DNA of 41,016 bases, from contig JALFKB010000022.1 of NCBI GenBank assembly GCA_022775805.1, forward strand, positions 1 through 41,016. The letters run 5' to 3'. Of the stretch, positions 16,696 to 25,404 are shown in pieces. The notes beneath the pieces were generated by a model. That model saw only the letters and a list, made by a program, of their open reading frames with translations, searched no databases and was not told the DNA's origin. How positions within the stretch are numbered: the stretch's first letter is position 1; every line of letters begins with the position of its first letter. The DNA comes from Clostridiales bacterium (GTDB taxonomy: Bacteria; Bacillota; Clostridia; Peptostreptococcales; Anaerovoracaceae). The translations under genes and the position numbers were made by a program.

Positions 16696-17916
16696 ATGAT
16701 ACCCGGAATTCATAATTTTTCAGAGATAGGCAAGCTGAACAAGGTTCTTCTCCACAGACCGGGACTGGAACTTGAAGCTCTGACACCGTCAACAATGGAA
16801 AGACTTCTCTTTGATGATATTCCATACCTGAAGGTTGCACAGGAAGAGCACGACAGATTTGCCGAGATACTTCGCGAGAACGGAGTTGAAGTGGTATACT
16901 ATGTGGATGAAACAGCTAAGGCTCTGGCAACTCCTCAGCTTCAGCAGCAGCTGATTGAAGAGTTCCTTGATCTTTCACTTATCACTTCAGAGGGCATGAG
17001 AAACCAGCTTATTGAGTATCTCATGGGAATGGACCCGAAAACGATGGTTACGAAGCTCATTGCCGGAATCAAGAAAAACGAGGTGCCGTCTGAAACAGTA
17101 CAGTCCCTTATGGATCTTATTCACGACGATTATCCGTACATCTCGGATCCAATGCCTAACCTGTATTTCACAAGAGACCCGGGTGCATGTGTAGGAAACG
17201 GAATCAACATTCACCACATGCATACCCAGGAGAGAAGAAGAGAATCACTGCTTCTGAAGTACATGTTCAAGTACAACAGAGATTTCGCATCAGTGGAAAA
17301 CATGCAGTGGTATGATGTAGAAGACGATTATTCAATTGAAGGCGGAGACGTTCTGGTTCTCTCCAAGGACATGGTTGCAATAGGACTGTCCCAGAGAACA
17401 ACAATTGCCGGAATCGAATGCTTTGCCAAGAATCTTCTTTCAAATTCAGAATTCAAGAAGGTGCTTGTATTTGACATCCCTAAGTCAAGAGCATTCATGC
17501 ACCTGGATACTGTTTTCACAATGGTTGACTATGACAAGTTCACGATTCATCCTGAAATCGAAGGACCTCTCGGTGTGTATGAAATCACACTGGGCGCAGG
17601 CGGCAAACTGGAATTCAATGCCATGAAGGATGAACTCCAGAACATTCTGGCTATGGAGCTGGGACTTCCTGCAGTTGAACTTATCAGATGCGGCGGCGGA
17701 GATCTTCTGGCTGCCCAGAGAGAACAGTGGAATGACGGCTCAAACACACTGTGCATTGCACCGGGAACTGTAATTACTTATGAGAGAAACTATGTTTCAA
17801 ACGAACTTCTGGACAAGAAGGGAATCAAGGTTCTGACAATGCCAAGTGCTGAATTGTCAAGAGGCAGAGGGGGCCCTCGCTGCATGAGCTGCCCTGTAAA
17901 CCGTGTAGATTTATAA
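16696..17916 (+). CDS. arcA: Arginine deiminase
   Basis: ArcA hydrolyses arginine to citrulline and ammonia. The 406-residue product has the family blocks FTRDPGACVGNG, SIEGGDVLVLS and HLDTVFTMVD, and the terminal RGRGGPRCMSCPVNR. By alignment with Pseudomonas ADI the nucleophile is Cys396, the first of the CMSC pair. Length is normal. The ribosome site TAGGAGGTAG precedes the ATG, and arcC follows after 14 bp. Confidence 0.98.
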   Translation: MIPGIHNFSEIGKLNKVLLHRPGLELEALTPSTMERLLFDDIPYLKVAQEEHDRFAEILRENGVEVVYYVDETAKALATPQLQQQLIEEFLDLSLITSEGMRNQLIEYLMGMDPKTMVTKLIAGIKKNEVPSETVQSLMDLIHDDYPYISDPMPNLYFTRDPGACVGNGINIHHMHTQERRRESLLLKYMFKYNRDFASVENMQWYDVEDDYSIEGGDVLVLSKDMVAIGLSQRTTIAGIECFAKNLLSNSEFKKVLVFDIPKSRAFMHLDTVFTMVDYDKFTIHPEIEGPLGVYEITLGAGGKLEFNAMKDELQNILAMELGLPAVELIRCGGGDLLAAQREQWNDGSNTLCIAPGTVITYERNYVSNELLDKKGIKVLTMPSAELSRGRGGPRCMSCPVNRVDL

Positions 17917-17930
17917 GGAGAATACAATAG

Positions 17931-18890
17931 ATGAAAAAAGAAGCACCTGAAAAAATTGTAATTGCTCTGGGGGGCAATGCTCTCCAGTCAGGCAAAGGCC
18001 CGGCAACTGCAGAAGCACAGCTGGAGGTTGTTAAGAAGACATGTGAGCACGTTGCAGAGATAAGCGGCATGGGATATGAAATCGCAGTAGTACACGGAAA
18101 CGGACCTCAGGTTGGCAGAATCGTAATGGCCAGCGAGGCTGCAAATTCCGAGGATACACCTGCAATGCCGTTCGACGTATGCGGAGCAATGTCACAGGGA
18201 TATATCGGATATCACATTCAGCAGAGCCTCATGTACGCTCTGAACGCTAAAAACAGAGACATTCCTGTAGTTACAGTTGCAACTCAGATGATCGTTGATG
18301 AAAATGACCCTGCATTCCAGAATCCTACAAAGCCGATTGGTCCTTTCTACACAGAGGAAGAGGCTAAGGTCCTGATGGCTGAGAAAAACTGGACAATGAA
18401 GGAAGATGCAGGAAGAGGCTGGAGAAGACTCGTTGCTTCACCAAAGCCAAAGAGAATCGTTGAAATTGATGCAGTAAGACAGCTTTGGGACAAGACCATC
18501 GTTATTACTTGCGGCGGCGGCGGAATTCCTGTTCTTGAGAAGATGGACGGACACCTTGAAGGTGTTGCGGCTGTAATCGACAAGGACTTCGCTGCTGAGC
18601 TTCTGGCAGAGGATGTGAATGCTGATATGCTTATGATTCTGACTGAGGTTGAAAAGGTTGCAGTAAACTTCAATAAGCCTGATCAGAAGGATCTTGATCA
18701 CCTTACTCTGAAGGAAGCTGCTGAATACATCCAGGAGGGTCAGTTCCCTGCAGGAAGCATGTTGCCTAAGGTTGAAGCTGCAATGAAGTTTGTAAGAATG
18801 TTCCCTAACAAGAAGGCCATTATCACATCCCTTGATAAGGCTGTAGAAGCTCTGAATGGAGAAACAGGAACTGTAATTACATTCAACTAA
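17931..18890 (+). CDS. arcC: Carbamate kinase
   Basis: ArcC transfers phosphate from carbamoyl phosphate to ADP, giving the ATP of the arginine deiminase pathway. The 319-residue product starts IVIALGGNALQ, has VVHGNGPQVG, the family block RRLVASPKPKRIVE, and CGGGGIPV in the amino-acid kinase fold. It follows arcA by 14 bp with an AAGGAGAAT ribosome site. Codon bias matches arcB and arcA. Confidence 0.97.
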   Translation: MKKEAPEKIVIALGGNALQSGKGPATAEAQLEVVKKTCEHVAEISGMGYEIAVVHGNGPQVGRIVMASEAANSEDTPAMPFDVCGAMSQGYIGYHIQQSLMYALNAKNRDIPVVTVATQMIVDENDPAFQNPTKPIGPFYTEEEAKVLMAEKNWTMKEDAGRGWRRLVASPKPKRIVEIDAVRQLWDKTIVITCGGGGIPVLEKMDGHLEGVAAVIDKDFAAELLAEDVNADMLMILTEVEKVAVNFNKPDQKDLDHLTLKEAAEYIQEGQFPAGSMLPKVEAAMKFVRMFPNKKAIITSLDKAVEALNGETGTVITFN

Positions 18891-18929
18891 TAGCATTGAG
18901 GCTGCCTTTGTGCAGTCCGGAGGAGAATT

Positions 18930-20264
18930 ATGAAACTTAGTGCCAAGGAATTCATGGCTTCCATCGCCTTTGACAGGAAGCTATACGAAGAAGAAATAGA
19001 ATGCAGCATTGCTCACGCTAAAATGCTGGCAGGAAACGGCATTATTACAGAAGAAGAAACCGAGAAAATAGTTGCAGCACTTAAGGAGATTCGCAAGGAA
19101 ATCCAGGACGGAAAGCTGAGATTCACTATAGAACACGAGGATGTTCACAGTGGAATACACATCTTCCTCACAGATAAAATCGGAGAACTTGCCAAGGTCA
19201 TGAGAGTGGGAAGAGGCGTAAACGATCAGGTTGTTGCCGATTCAAGACTCTTCCTGAAGAAAGAGACCGAAGCCATTAATGAGCTGCTGACTAATCTGCT
19301 TGATACTCTCGAGGGAATTGCCAGAGAGAATGTCAACACCATCATGCCGGGATACTCCCATCTCCAGAGATCCCAACCGGTAACTCTGGCTCATCATTTT
19401 CTGGCATACTATCAGATGTTCAACAGGGACAGGAAGAGATTCTCAAATTGTCTTGAGGGGATAAATCTCCTTCCGCCTGATTGCGGTGCATCCGCGGGAA
19501 CATCCTTTGATCTTGACAGAACAATGCTGGCTGAGGAACTTGGATTTGACGGATTCCTTCCAAACGCCATGGATGCGGCTTCGGACAGAGACTTCGCTAT
19601 GGAATTCATAAACTGCTGTGCCATAGCAATGACACACCTTTCCAGATTCTGCGAAGATCTGATCCTTTGGGATACTGTTGAATTCGATTTCATCGAGATA
19701 GATCTGGAGTTCTGTACCCAGAGCAAAGTAATGCCGCAGAAGCGAAATCTTGATGTTGCGGAGCTTATAAGAGGAAAGGCCGGAAGAGTATACGGCGACC
19801 TCATTAATCTCCTTACAATATTCAAGGGTCTGCCGATGACATACAACAGAGACATGCAGGAGGACAAGGTTCCTGTAATGGATGCTGCCAATACTCTGGA
19901 AAGCTCGCTGTATCTCTTCGTTGAAATGATTAAGACGATGAAGATAAACAGAGGAAACATGCAGAGAGCCGCCAAGTACGGTTACATGAATGCAACAGAG
20001 CTTTTCAATTATCTCAGCGACAAGGGCATAGATTCAGAAAACAGCGCCCGCATTGTGGGCAAGGTTGTGGAATATGCCATTAACCACGGCAAGCCTATAG
20101 AAGAACTGTGGCTTGATGATCTGAAGCAGTTCTCACAGGCCTTCGACAGTGATGTATATGACAGAATTGCGATTCGCAATGTTATTGCATCAAAGAAATC
20201 AAAGGGGTCAACTTCCTTTAAGAGTGTTGAGGAACAGCTTGCGAAAATTGCTGAGAGCAAATAA
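18930..20264 (+). CDS. Divergent argininosuccinate-lyase-like protein (ArgH paralogue)
   Basis: A 444-residue member of the fumarase/aspartase superfamily, clearly related to the ArgH at 25355-26719 over its length but altered at the active site. It lacks the N-terminal LWKGRF segment. The substrate-binding HTARSRNDQ motif reads RVGRGVNDQ (R95, G96, V97, N98). The catalytic loop [12 protein letters not shown] reads QSKVMPQKRNLD (S265, K266). The general-acid histidine (H144 in SHLQRSQP) and the loop serine S265 remain, so lyase chemistry is possible on a changed substrate. It follows arcC by 39 bp with a GGAGGAG ribosome site and precedes a terminator, so it is probably the last gene of the arc operon. 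True function unknown. Confidence 0.82.
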   Translation: MKLSAKEFMASIAFDRKLYEEEIECSIAHAKMLAGNGIITEEETEKIVAALKEIRKEIQDGKLRFTIEHEDVHSGIHIFLTDKIGELAKVMRVGRGVNDQVVADSRLFLKKETEAINELLTNLLDTLEGIARENVNTIMPGYSHLQRSQPVTLAHHFLAYYQMFNRDRKRFSNCLEGINLLPPDCGASAGTSFDLDRTMLAEELGFDGFLPNAMDAASDRDFAMEFINCCAIAMTHLSRFCEDLILWDTVEFDFIEIDLEFCTQSKVMPQKRNLDVAELIRGKAGRVYGDLINLLTIFKGLPMTYNRDMQEDKVPVMDAANTLESSLYLFVEMIKTMKINRGNMQRAAKYGYMNATELFNYLSDKGIDSENSARIVGKVVEYAINHGKPIEELWLDDLKQFSQAFDSDVYDRIAIRNVIASKKSKGSTSFKSVEEQLAKIAESK

Positions 20265-20274
20265 ACCTATTATG

Positions 20275-20309
20275 CAGCTGCACTTGTGATATAGTGCAGC
20301 TGTTTTTTT
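20275..20309 (+). terminator. Intrinsic terminator of the arc operon
   Basis: A perfect 10-bp stem CAGCTGCACT / AGTGCAGCTG with an 8-nt loop is followed by seven T. It begins 10 bp after the ArgH-like stop codon. Confidence 0.92.
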
Positions 20310-20397
20310 GCTGCACTCTTCTCGTGCAGCTTCTTTTTTGCTGCACTCTTCTTGTGCAGCTTCTTTTTTGCTGCTTTTTTTCTGCAGCTTCTTTTTT
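20310..20397 (+). repeat. Tandem copies of a terminator-like hairpin (30-bp period)
   Basis: Two full 30-bp units, each GCTGCAC, a 7-nt loop, GTGCAGC, then TTCTTTTTT, occupy 20310-20339 and 20340-20369. A shortened unit (GCTGC, T-rich loop, GCAGC, TTCTTTTTT) runs 20370-20397. Each repeats the stem sequence of the preceding terminator, so the array is a stack of terminators. It is not a CRISPR array: there are no variable spacers. Confidence 0.85.
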
Positions 20398-20398
20398 G

Positions 20399-20597
20399 GG
20401 GGAGGGGTCTCTGCCTAGGGAAGCTATGTCCTCGTCGCCTGCAATGAACTGCGCTCATTCACGGCTCGCGGAAGGTCAGCAAAACTCGCGCTTACGCGCT
20501 CAAACATTGCTGACCTTTAGCCACTCGCCTTGCTCATTTCGCTGGTCATTGCAAGGGCTCCTGCGGAAAACGCTTCCCCAGGCAGAGACCCCTCCCC
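20399..20597. repeat. 199-bp nested palindrome (inverted-repeat element)
   Basis: The outer arms 20399-20424 and 20572-20597 are inverted copies of a 26-bp sequence with one mismatch (GGGGAGGGGTCTCTGCC...). Looser inverted similarity continues inward (GCAATGAACTGCGCTCATTC against GCTCATTTCGCTGGTCATTGC). At the centre a perfect 11-bp stem AAGGTCAGCAA / TTGCTGACCTT (20472-20482, 20507-20517) encloses a small GC-rich arm. There is no convincing gene. It could be a palindromic mobile repeat (MITE-like) or a structured RNA; the sequence alone does not decide. Confidence 0.8.
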
Positions 20598-20650
20598 AAA
20601 AAGCAGCTCCGCAGAAAACTGCCAAAAAAGCAGCTCTGCCGAAAACCGTT
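20598..20650 (+). repeat. Two imperfect A-rich repeats flanking the palindrome
   Basis: AAAAAGCAGCTCCGCAGAAAAC and AAAAAAGCAGCTCTGCCGAAAAC (about 26 bp apart) are near-copies. They are inverted relatives of the left-hand GCTGC...TTCTTTTTT units, so they extend the symmetry of the region. From 20651 to 20718 I see nothing recognisable. Confidence 0.6.
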
Positions 20651-20718
20651 GCTTTGCTGAATGATTGTGGCGTCGTAGAGTGCTGTGCTGCAGCCGTCAG
20701 CGTGGTTGAGCAGCAATG

Positions 20719-20770
20719 ATGCATATTTTTTATGCATATGCTTGCATAAATATGAGAATAGATGTATAAT
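20719..20770 (+). promoter_or_regulatory. carB promoter with adjacent ATGCATA palindrome
   Basis: TTGCAT at 20742-20747 and TATAAT at 20765-20770 are 17 bp apart, a near-consensus promoter. Directly upstream is an inverted repeat ATGCATA-TTTTT-TATGCAT (20719-20737). The -35 region adds another TTGCATAAATATGAG, loosely like an ArgR half-site pair (TGAAT-N4-ATTCA). Promoter confidence is high; the regulator is a guess. Confidence 0.7.
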
Positions 20771-20799
20771 TACACAGAAAAAGAAAAAAGGAGTGTATT

Positions 20800-23700
20800 A
20801 TGCCAAAGAAAGAAGAGTTAAAGAAAATACTGATTATCGGATCGGGTCCTATTGTGATTGGACAGGCGGCTGAGTTTGATTATGCAGGAACACAGGCATG
20901 CAAGGCCATTAAGGAAGAGGGAATTGAAACTGTTCTTGTGAACAGCAATCCTGCGACTATAATGACAGACGGGGATATTGCTGACAAGGTTTACATGGAG
21001 CCTCTCACTGAGGAAGCACTTGAGGCGATTATACAGAAGGAAAGACCGGATGGCATGCTGGCAGGCTTCGGAGGACAGACGGGGCTGAACCTGGCCATGG
21101 AGATGGATGCGAAGGGAATACTGTCAAAGTATTCCGTTGAGCTGCTGGGAGTAAATAAAGAAAGCATCAGGAAGGCTGAGGACAGAGAAGCCTTTAAGGA
21201 GTTGATGAAGGAAATAGGAGAACCGGTTCCGGCAAGCGTCATTGCCACCAATATTGAAGAATGTTACGCCTTCCTTCAGGAGGAGGGTCTTCCTGTAATA
21301 ATCAGACCGGCCTATACCCTGGGCGGCACCGGCGGAGGAATTGCAGAGACCATGGAGCAGTTTGAAGAACTGTGCTATGCGGGAATGGAAGCCAGCGCCA
21401 TAGGCCAGATACTGATTGAGAAATCCATTGCAGGATGGAAGGAAATAGAATACGAAGTTATGCGGGATGCTGCGGATAACTGCATAATTATTTGTGATAT
21501 GGAGAATGTGGATCCGGTGGGAATTCACACCGGAGACAGTATTGTTGTGGCACCAACCCAGACAATATCACCGGAAGAGAACAGCATGCTCAAGGCTGCA
21601 TCGGTGAAGATAATAAAGAGTCTGGGAATCGAGGGAGGCTGCAACATTCAGTTCGGTCTGAATCCCCTGGACGGAAGCTATGCCGTTATTGAGGTAAACC
21701 CTCGTGTAAGCCGTTCATCTGCGCTGGCATCAAAGGCGGCGGGATATCCGATAGCCAGAATAGCCGCCAAGATTGCTCTGGGATATCATCTTGATGAGAT
21801 AGGAAACAGCGTTGCCGGAGGAAGTGCATTCTATGAACCAAGTTTGGATTATATTGTAGTCAAGTTTCCTAGATGGCCATTTGACAAGTTCAGAACGGCT
21901 TCAAGAAAGCTGGGCACGCAGATGAAGGCAACGGGAGAGGTTATGTCTCTTTGCAAGTCCTTTGAAAGTGCGCTGCTTAAGGCTCTCACCTCGGTGGAAA
22001 TCAAATGCGACGGTCTTCACATACCTTTCGTATCGGGACTGTCGGATGTTGAGCTTCTGGCGAAGCTTTCCCTGTGCGATGATGAGAGAATATTCTGCAT
22101 TGCAGAGGCGCTGAGAAGAAATCTCATGACAATTAAGGAAATTCACGGAATAACAAAGATAACACCTTGGTTCCTTGAAAGAATCGCCTATGTTATAAAC
22201 CTTGAAAAACAGCTTAGGGAAGGACCGATAACCAAGGAACTAATTCACGAAGTTGAGGCGAAGGGTTTAACCGACAGCGATATTATTCAGCTTTCGGGAT
22301 TGTCCAGAGAGGTTCTTCAGGATATAAGGATTTACAACGACATCTATCCTGTGTACAAGATGGTTGATACCAGTGGAGGAAAATCCGGAATATCAACACC
22401 TTACTACTATTCATGCTATGAAGGAGAAGATGAGAACAGGGTATCGGATTCCGGAAAGATTCTAATTATCGGTTCAGGACCTATCAGAATAGGACAGGGC
22501 GTGGAATTCGATTACTGCTGCGTCCAGGGTGTAAATGCCGTCAAGAGCCTTGGCTACGAGGCAGTAATAGCAAACAACAATCCTGAAACCGTCAGCACCG
22601 ACTCGGACATTTCAGATAAGCTTTATTTCGAGTCACTCCACATAGATAATGTGATGAACATCATCAAGAAGGAAAGACCTTACGGAGTCATTCTCCAGTT
22701 CGGAGGTCAGACATCACTTAATCTGGCCGAGAAGCTCAGCAGCAGAATGATAAATATTCTGGGCACATCCTATGAAAGCATCGACCTGGCGGAGGACAGA
22801 GAGAAATTCAACGAGCTTCTGAATGAGCTTCACATTGCCACCCCGAAGGGCTGTGCAGTTACAACCATGGAGGAGGCCTTTGGGGCAGTAAGAACGCTGG
22901 GATATCCGGTTGTGGTACGTCCTTCATACGTAATCGGAGGACGGGCAATGCAGGTGGTGTACACCGACGAGGAACTGACAAAATACATGAAGGAGGCAGT
23001 TTCCCTTTCGGCGGAACATCCGGTGCTGGTGGATCAGTATATTCAGGGAAAGGAAATTGAAGTTGATGCCGTAGCGGACGGAGAGGACATTCTCATACCC
23101 GGTATCATGGAACACGTGGAGAGAGCGGGAGTTCATTCCGGGGACAGCATCTCCGTTTATCCTAACATGAGCCTGCCTCCGGAGGTGGAGACAACGCTGG
23201 CTGTATACACCAGAAGAATTGCAAAGGCCTTAAAGGTTGTGGGCCTTGTGAATATCCAGTATGCCTTTGACGGAAACAGGATATATGTAATTGAGGTAAA
23301 TCCTCGTGCATCTAGAACAGTTCCTATTCTGAGCAAGGTTACAGGAGTTCCTATGGTAAAGCTTGCGGTGGCGGCAATGCTGGGCAAAAAGCTCAAGGAC
23401 TTCAGTTACGGAACGGGAATGTACCGCAAAAGCAGCATATACTCGGTAAAAGTACCTGTTTTCTCAAGCGAAAAGCTGACGGATATGGACATTGCCCTGG
23501 GACCTGAAATGAAATCCACAGGAGAGGTTCTGGGTCTTGACAGCAGCCTGGACAGGGCATTTTACAAAGGCTTCCTGGCAGCGGGAATGGATATTCCTAC
23601 AGAGGGAAACATCTTTGTTACTCTGCGGGAGTCTGAACTGACGGAGTACAGCGCTGAGATTCTGAAGGAATACATCGATGCGGGATTTGAAATTTATGTG

Positions 23701-23997
23701 TCACCTGACAATCTTGACTTTGCACGGGAATACGATGTATGCGCAAGGGTCATGACATATGAAACGGCCATTGCCCGGATAAAGAGCCATGAGGAGAGAG
23801 CAGACAGAAATATAGCAATGGTGTTTAACGTGCCGGAAATAGCAAACAGCAAGAAGAACGACAGCTTCCCGTTAAGACGTGCAGCCGTGGAAAAGGGAGT
23901 TACGGTTATGACCTGCATGGATACGGCGAAGGCCTTCCTGAGAGCTGTAAAGCTTAAGCAGGAGGAGGCAAAGCTCCAATACAACAGGTTGTTCTAA
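20800..23997 (+). CDS. carB: Carbamoyl-phosphate synthase large subunit
   Basis: CarB makes carbamoyl phosphate from bicarbonate, ammonia (normally delivered by CarA) and two ATP, for arginine and pyrimidine synthesis. The 1065-residue product has full length. Two homologous ATP-grasp halves each open with a glycine-rich motif (IIGSGPIVIGQAAEFDYAG near the start; IIGSGPIRIGQGVEFDY near residue 550). A C-terminal allosteric MGS-like region covers about the last 140 residues. No carA small subunit is adjacent; it must be elsewhere or absent. The start has an AAAGGAG ribosome site. Confidence 0.97.
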   Translation: MPKKEELKKILIIGSGPIVIGQAAEFDYAGTQACKAIKEEGIETVLVNSNPATIMTDGDIADKVYMEPLTEEALEAIIQKERPDGMLAGFGGQTGLNLAMEMDAKGILSKYSVELLGVNKESIRKAEDREAFKELMKEIGEPVPASVIATNIEECYAFLQEEGLPVIIRPAYTLGGTGGGIAETMEQFEELCYAGMEASAIGQILIEKSIAGWKEIEYEVMRDAADNCIIICDMENVDPVGIHTGDSIVVAPTQTISPEENSMLKAASVKIIKSLGIEGGCNIQFGLNPLDGSYAVIEVNPRVSRSSALASKAAGYPIARIAAKIALGYHLDEIGNSVAGGSAFYEPSLDYIVVKFPRWPFDKFRTASRKLGTQMKATGEVMSLCKSFESALLKALTSVEIKCDGLHIPFVSGLSDVELLAKLSLCDDERIFCIAEALRRNLMTIKEIHGITKITPWFLERIAYVINLEKQLREGPITKELIHEVEAKGLTDSDIIQLSGLSREVLQDIRIYNDIYPVYKMVDTSGGKSGISTPYYYSCYEGEDENRVSDSGKILIIGSGPIRIGQGVEFDYCCVQGVNAVKSLGYEAVIANNNPETVSTDSDISDKLYFESLHIDNVMNIIKKERPYGVILQFGGQTSLNLAEKLSSRMINILGTSYESIDLAEDREKFNELLNELHIATPKGCAVTTMEEAFGAVRTLGYPVVVRPSYVIGGRAMQVVYTDEELTKYMKEAVSLSAEHPVLVDQYIQGKEIEVDAVADGEDILIPGIMEHVERAGVHSGDSISVYPNMSLPPEVETTLAVYTRRIAKALKVVGLVNIQYAFDGNRIYVIEVNPRASRTVPILSKVTGVPMVKLAVAAMLGKKLKDFSYGTGMYRKSSIYSVKVPVFSSEKLTDMDIALGPEMKSTGEVLGLDSSLDRAFYKGFLAAGMDIPTEGNIFVTLRESELTEYSAEILKEYIDAGFEIYVSPDNLDFAREYDVCARVMTYETAIARIKSHEERADRNIAMVFNVPEIANSKKNDSFPLRRAAVEKGVTVMTCMDTAKAFLRAVKLKQEEAKLQYNRLF

Positions 23998-24059
23998 GGC
24001 AAAATCATAAGAAAACAACATAAAAACAATATTTTTTTGTGAAAAAATACAAAAAAGGG

Positions 24060-24113
24060 TTGATATATATTCATAGTGATGTATAATAATACACAGAGAT
24101 GAATATTATATGA
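24060..24113 (+). promoter_or_regulatory. argG promoter with possible ARG-box-like sites
   Basis: TTGATA at 24060-24065 and TATAAT at 24082-24087 are spaced 16 bp. TTGATATATATTCA (24060-24073) overlaps the -35, and TGAATATTATATGA (24100-24113) lies downstream; each carries one good half of the ArgR consensus TGAAT-N4-ATTCA. The carB and argG regions also share GATGTATAAT. The A+T-rich stretch 23998-24059 shows no good terminator. Confidence 0.55.
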
Positions 24114-24132
24114 AAAAGAGGAGAGTATTATC

Positions 24133-25404
24133 ATGGCTAAAGAAAAAGTTGTACTGGCATATTCGGGAGGTCTGGACACTTCTGTTATTATGAAGTGGCT
24201 GAAGGAAAACTACGATTACGATGTAATCGCTGTTTGCTGCAATGCAGGACAGAAGGAGGACTTCGAAGCAATTGAAGCAAAGGCTATGGCCACCGGCGCC
24301 ATAAAGGCAATTACCGTTGACCTAAGAGAAGAATTCATTACGGACTACATCTGGCCTACATTAAAGGCAGGAGCAACCTATGAGAATTATCTTCTGGGAA
24401 CATCCATGGCAAGACCACTTATGGCTCAGAAGCTTGTTGAAATCGCACAGGAGGAAGGGGCATATTACATTGCCCATGGATGCACCGGCAAGGGAAACGA
24501 TCAGGTTAGATTCGAAACTGCTGTACATGCTCTTGATCCTGCAATCAAGATTATTGCTCCATGGAGAATGGATGCCTGGGAATTCAAATCAAGAGAGGAA
24601 CTTATTCAGTACTCGAAGGATCACGGAATTCCTATTTCCCAGACAAATGCCAAAATATATTCAAGAGACGAAAATATATGGCACATATCCCATGAGGGAG
24701 GAGAGCTGGAGAACCCGTGGAACGAGCACTATGACACAATTCACGTGCTGAGCGTTCCTCCTGAAAAGGCACCGGATGAAGTAACTTGTGTTGACATTGA
24801 CTTCGAGAAAGGTGTTCCTGTAGCCCTGGACGGAGTCAAGATGGGACCTGTTGAAATACTTACTAAGCTTAACGAGCTGGGAAGCATTAACGGAATAGGA
24901 ACAATAGATATTGTTGAAAACAGACTCGTGGGAATGAAGTCAAGAGGCGTATATGAAACTCCGGGAGGAACTATTCTCTTCGCAGCCCACGCCGGTCTGG
25001 AGGAACTGATTCTTGACAGAGATACTGCACACTACAAGAAAATTGTAGGTGAAAAATATGCTGAACTGCTGTACAATGGGCTATGGTTCACACCTCTTAG
25101 AGAGGCAATCAACGCATTTGTTGATGTAACCCAGGAAAACGTTACAGGAACAGTGAAAATGAAGCTTTACAAGGGTAACGCCATTGTGGCAGCCAAGAAG
25201 TCTCCGTATTCACTGTACAATGAGGAATTCGCAACATTCAGCAAGGACGAGGTTTATAACCAGTATGATGCAGAGGGCTTCATAAACCTCTGGTCACTGC
25301 CGCTGAAGATACGTGCAATTCAGAAAGAAACAGCAGAAGGAGTATCAAAGAATCATGAAGCTTTGGAAAGGAAGGTTCTCAAAGGAAGCGACTTCGTCGA
25401 GTAA
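24133..25404 (+). CDS. argG: Argininosuccinate synthase
   Basis: ArgG condenses citrulline and aspartate with ATP to argininosuccinate. The 423-residue product has the N-type PP-loop SGGLDTS at residues 11-17 and [13 protein letters not shown]. It has the length of the bacterial type I enzyme plus a short tail. The start follows AAGAGGAGAG. Its last 50 bp overlap the argH start in another frame, so the two are transcriptionally and probably translationally coupled. Confidence 0.97.
   Translation: MAKEKVVLAYSGGLDTSVIMKWLKENYDYDVIAVCCNAGQKEDFEAIEAKAMATGAIKAITVDLREEFITDYIWPTLKAGATYENYLLGTSMARPLMAQKLVEIAQEEGAYYIAHGCTGKGNDQVRFETAVHALDPAIKIIAPWRMDAWEFKSREELIQYSKDHGIPISQTNAKIYSRDENIWHISHEGGELENPWNEHYDTIHVLSVPPEKAPDEVTCVDIDFEKGVPVALDGVKMGPVEILTKLNELGSINGIGTIDIVENRLVGMKSRGVYETPGGTILFAAHAGLEELILDRDTAHYKKIVGEKYAELLYNGLWFTPLREAINAFVDVTQENVTGTVKMKLYKGNAIVAAKKSPYSLYNEEFATFSKDEVYNQYDAEGFINLWSLPLKIRAIQKETAEGVSKNHEALERKVLKGSDFVE

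Noticed and set aside
20310-20369. 30-bp periodic repeats that could suggest a CRISPR array
   Set aside because: Units are directly adjacent with no unique spacers, and each is a hairpin with a T-run; no cas genes are near.
20294-20719. 141-codon open frame across the terminator stack and palindrome
   Set aside because: It is made of repeat translation (Leu/Phe/Cys-rich, then Ser/Arg-rich), has no ribosome site and no family resemblance.
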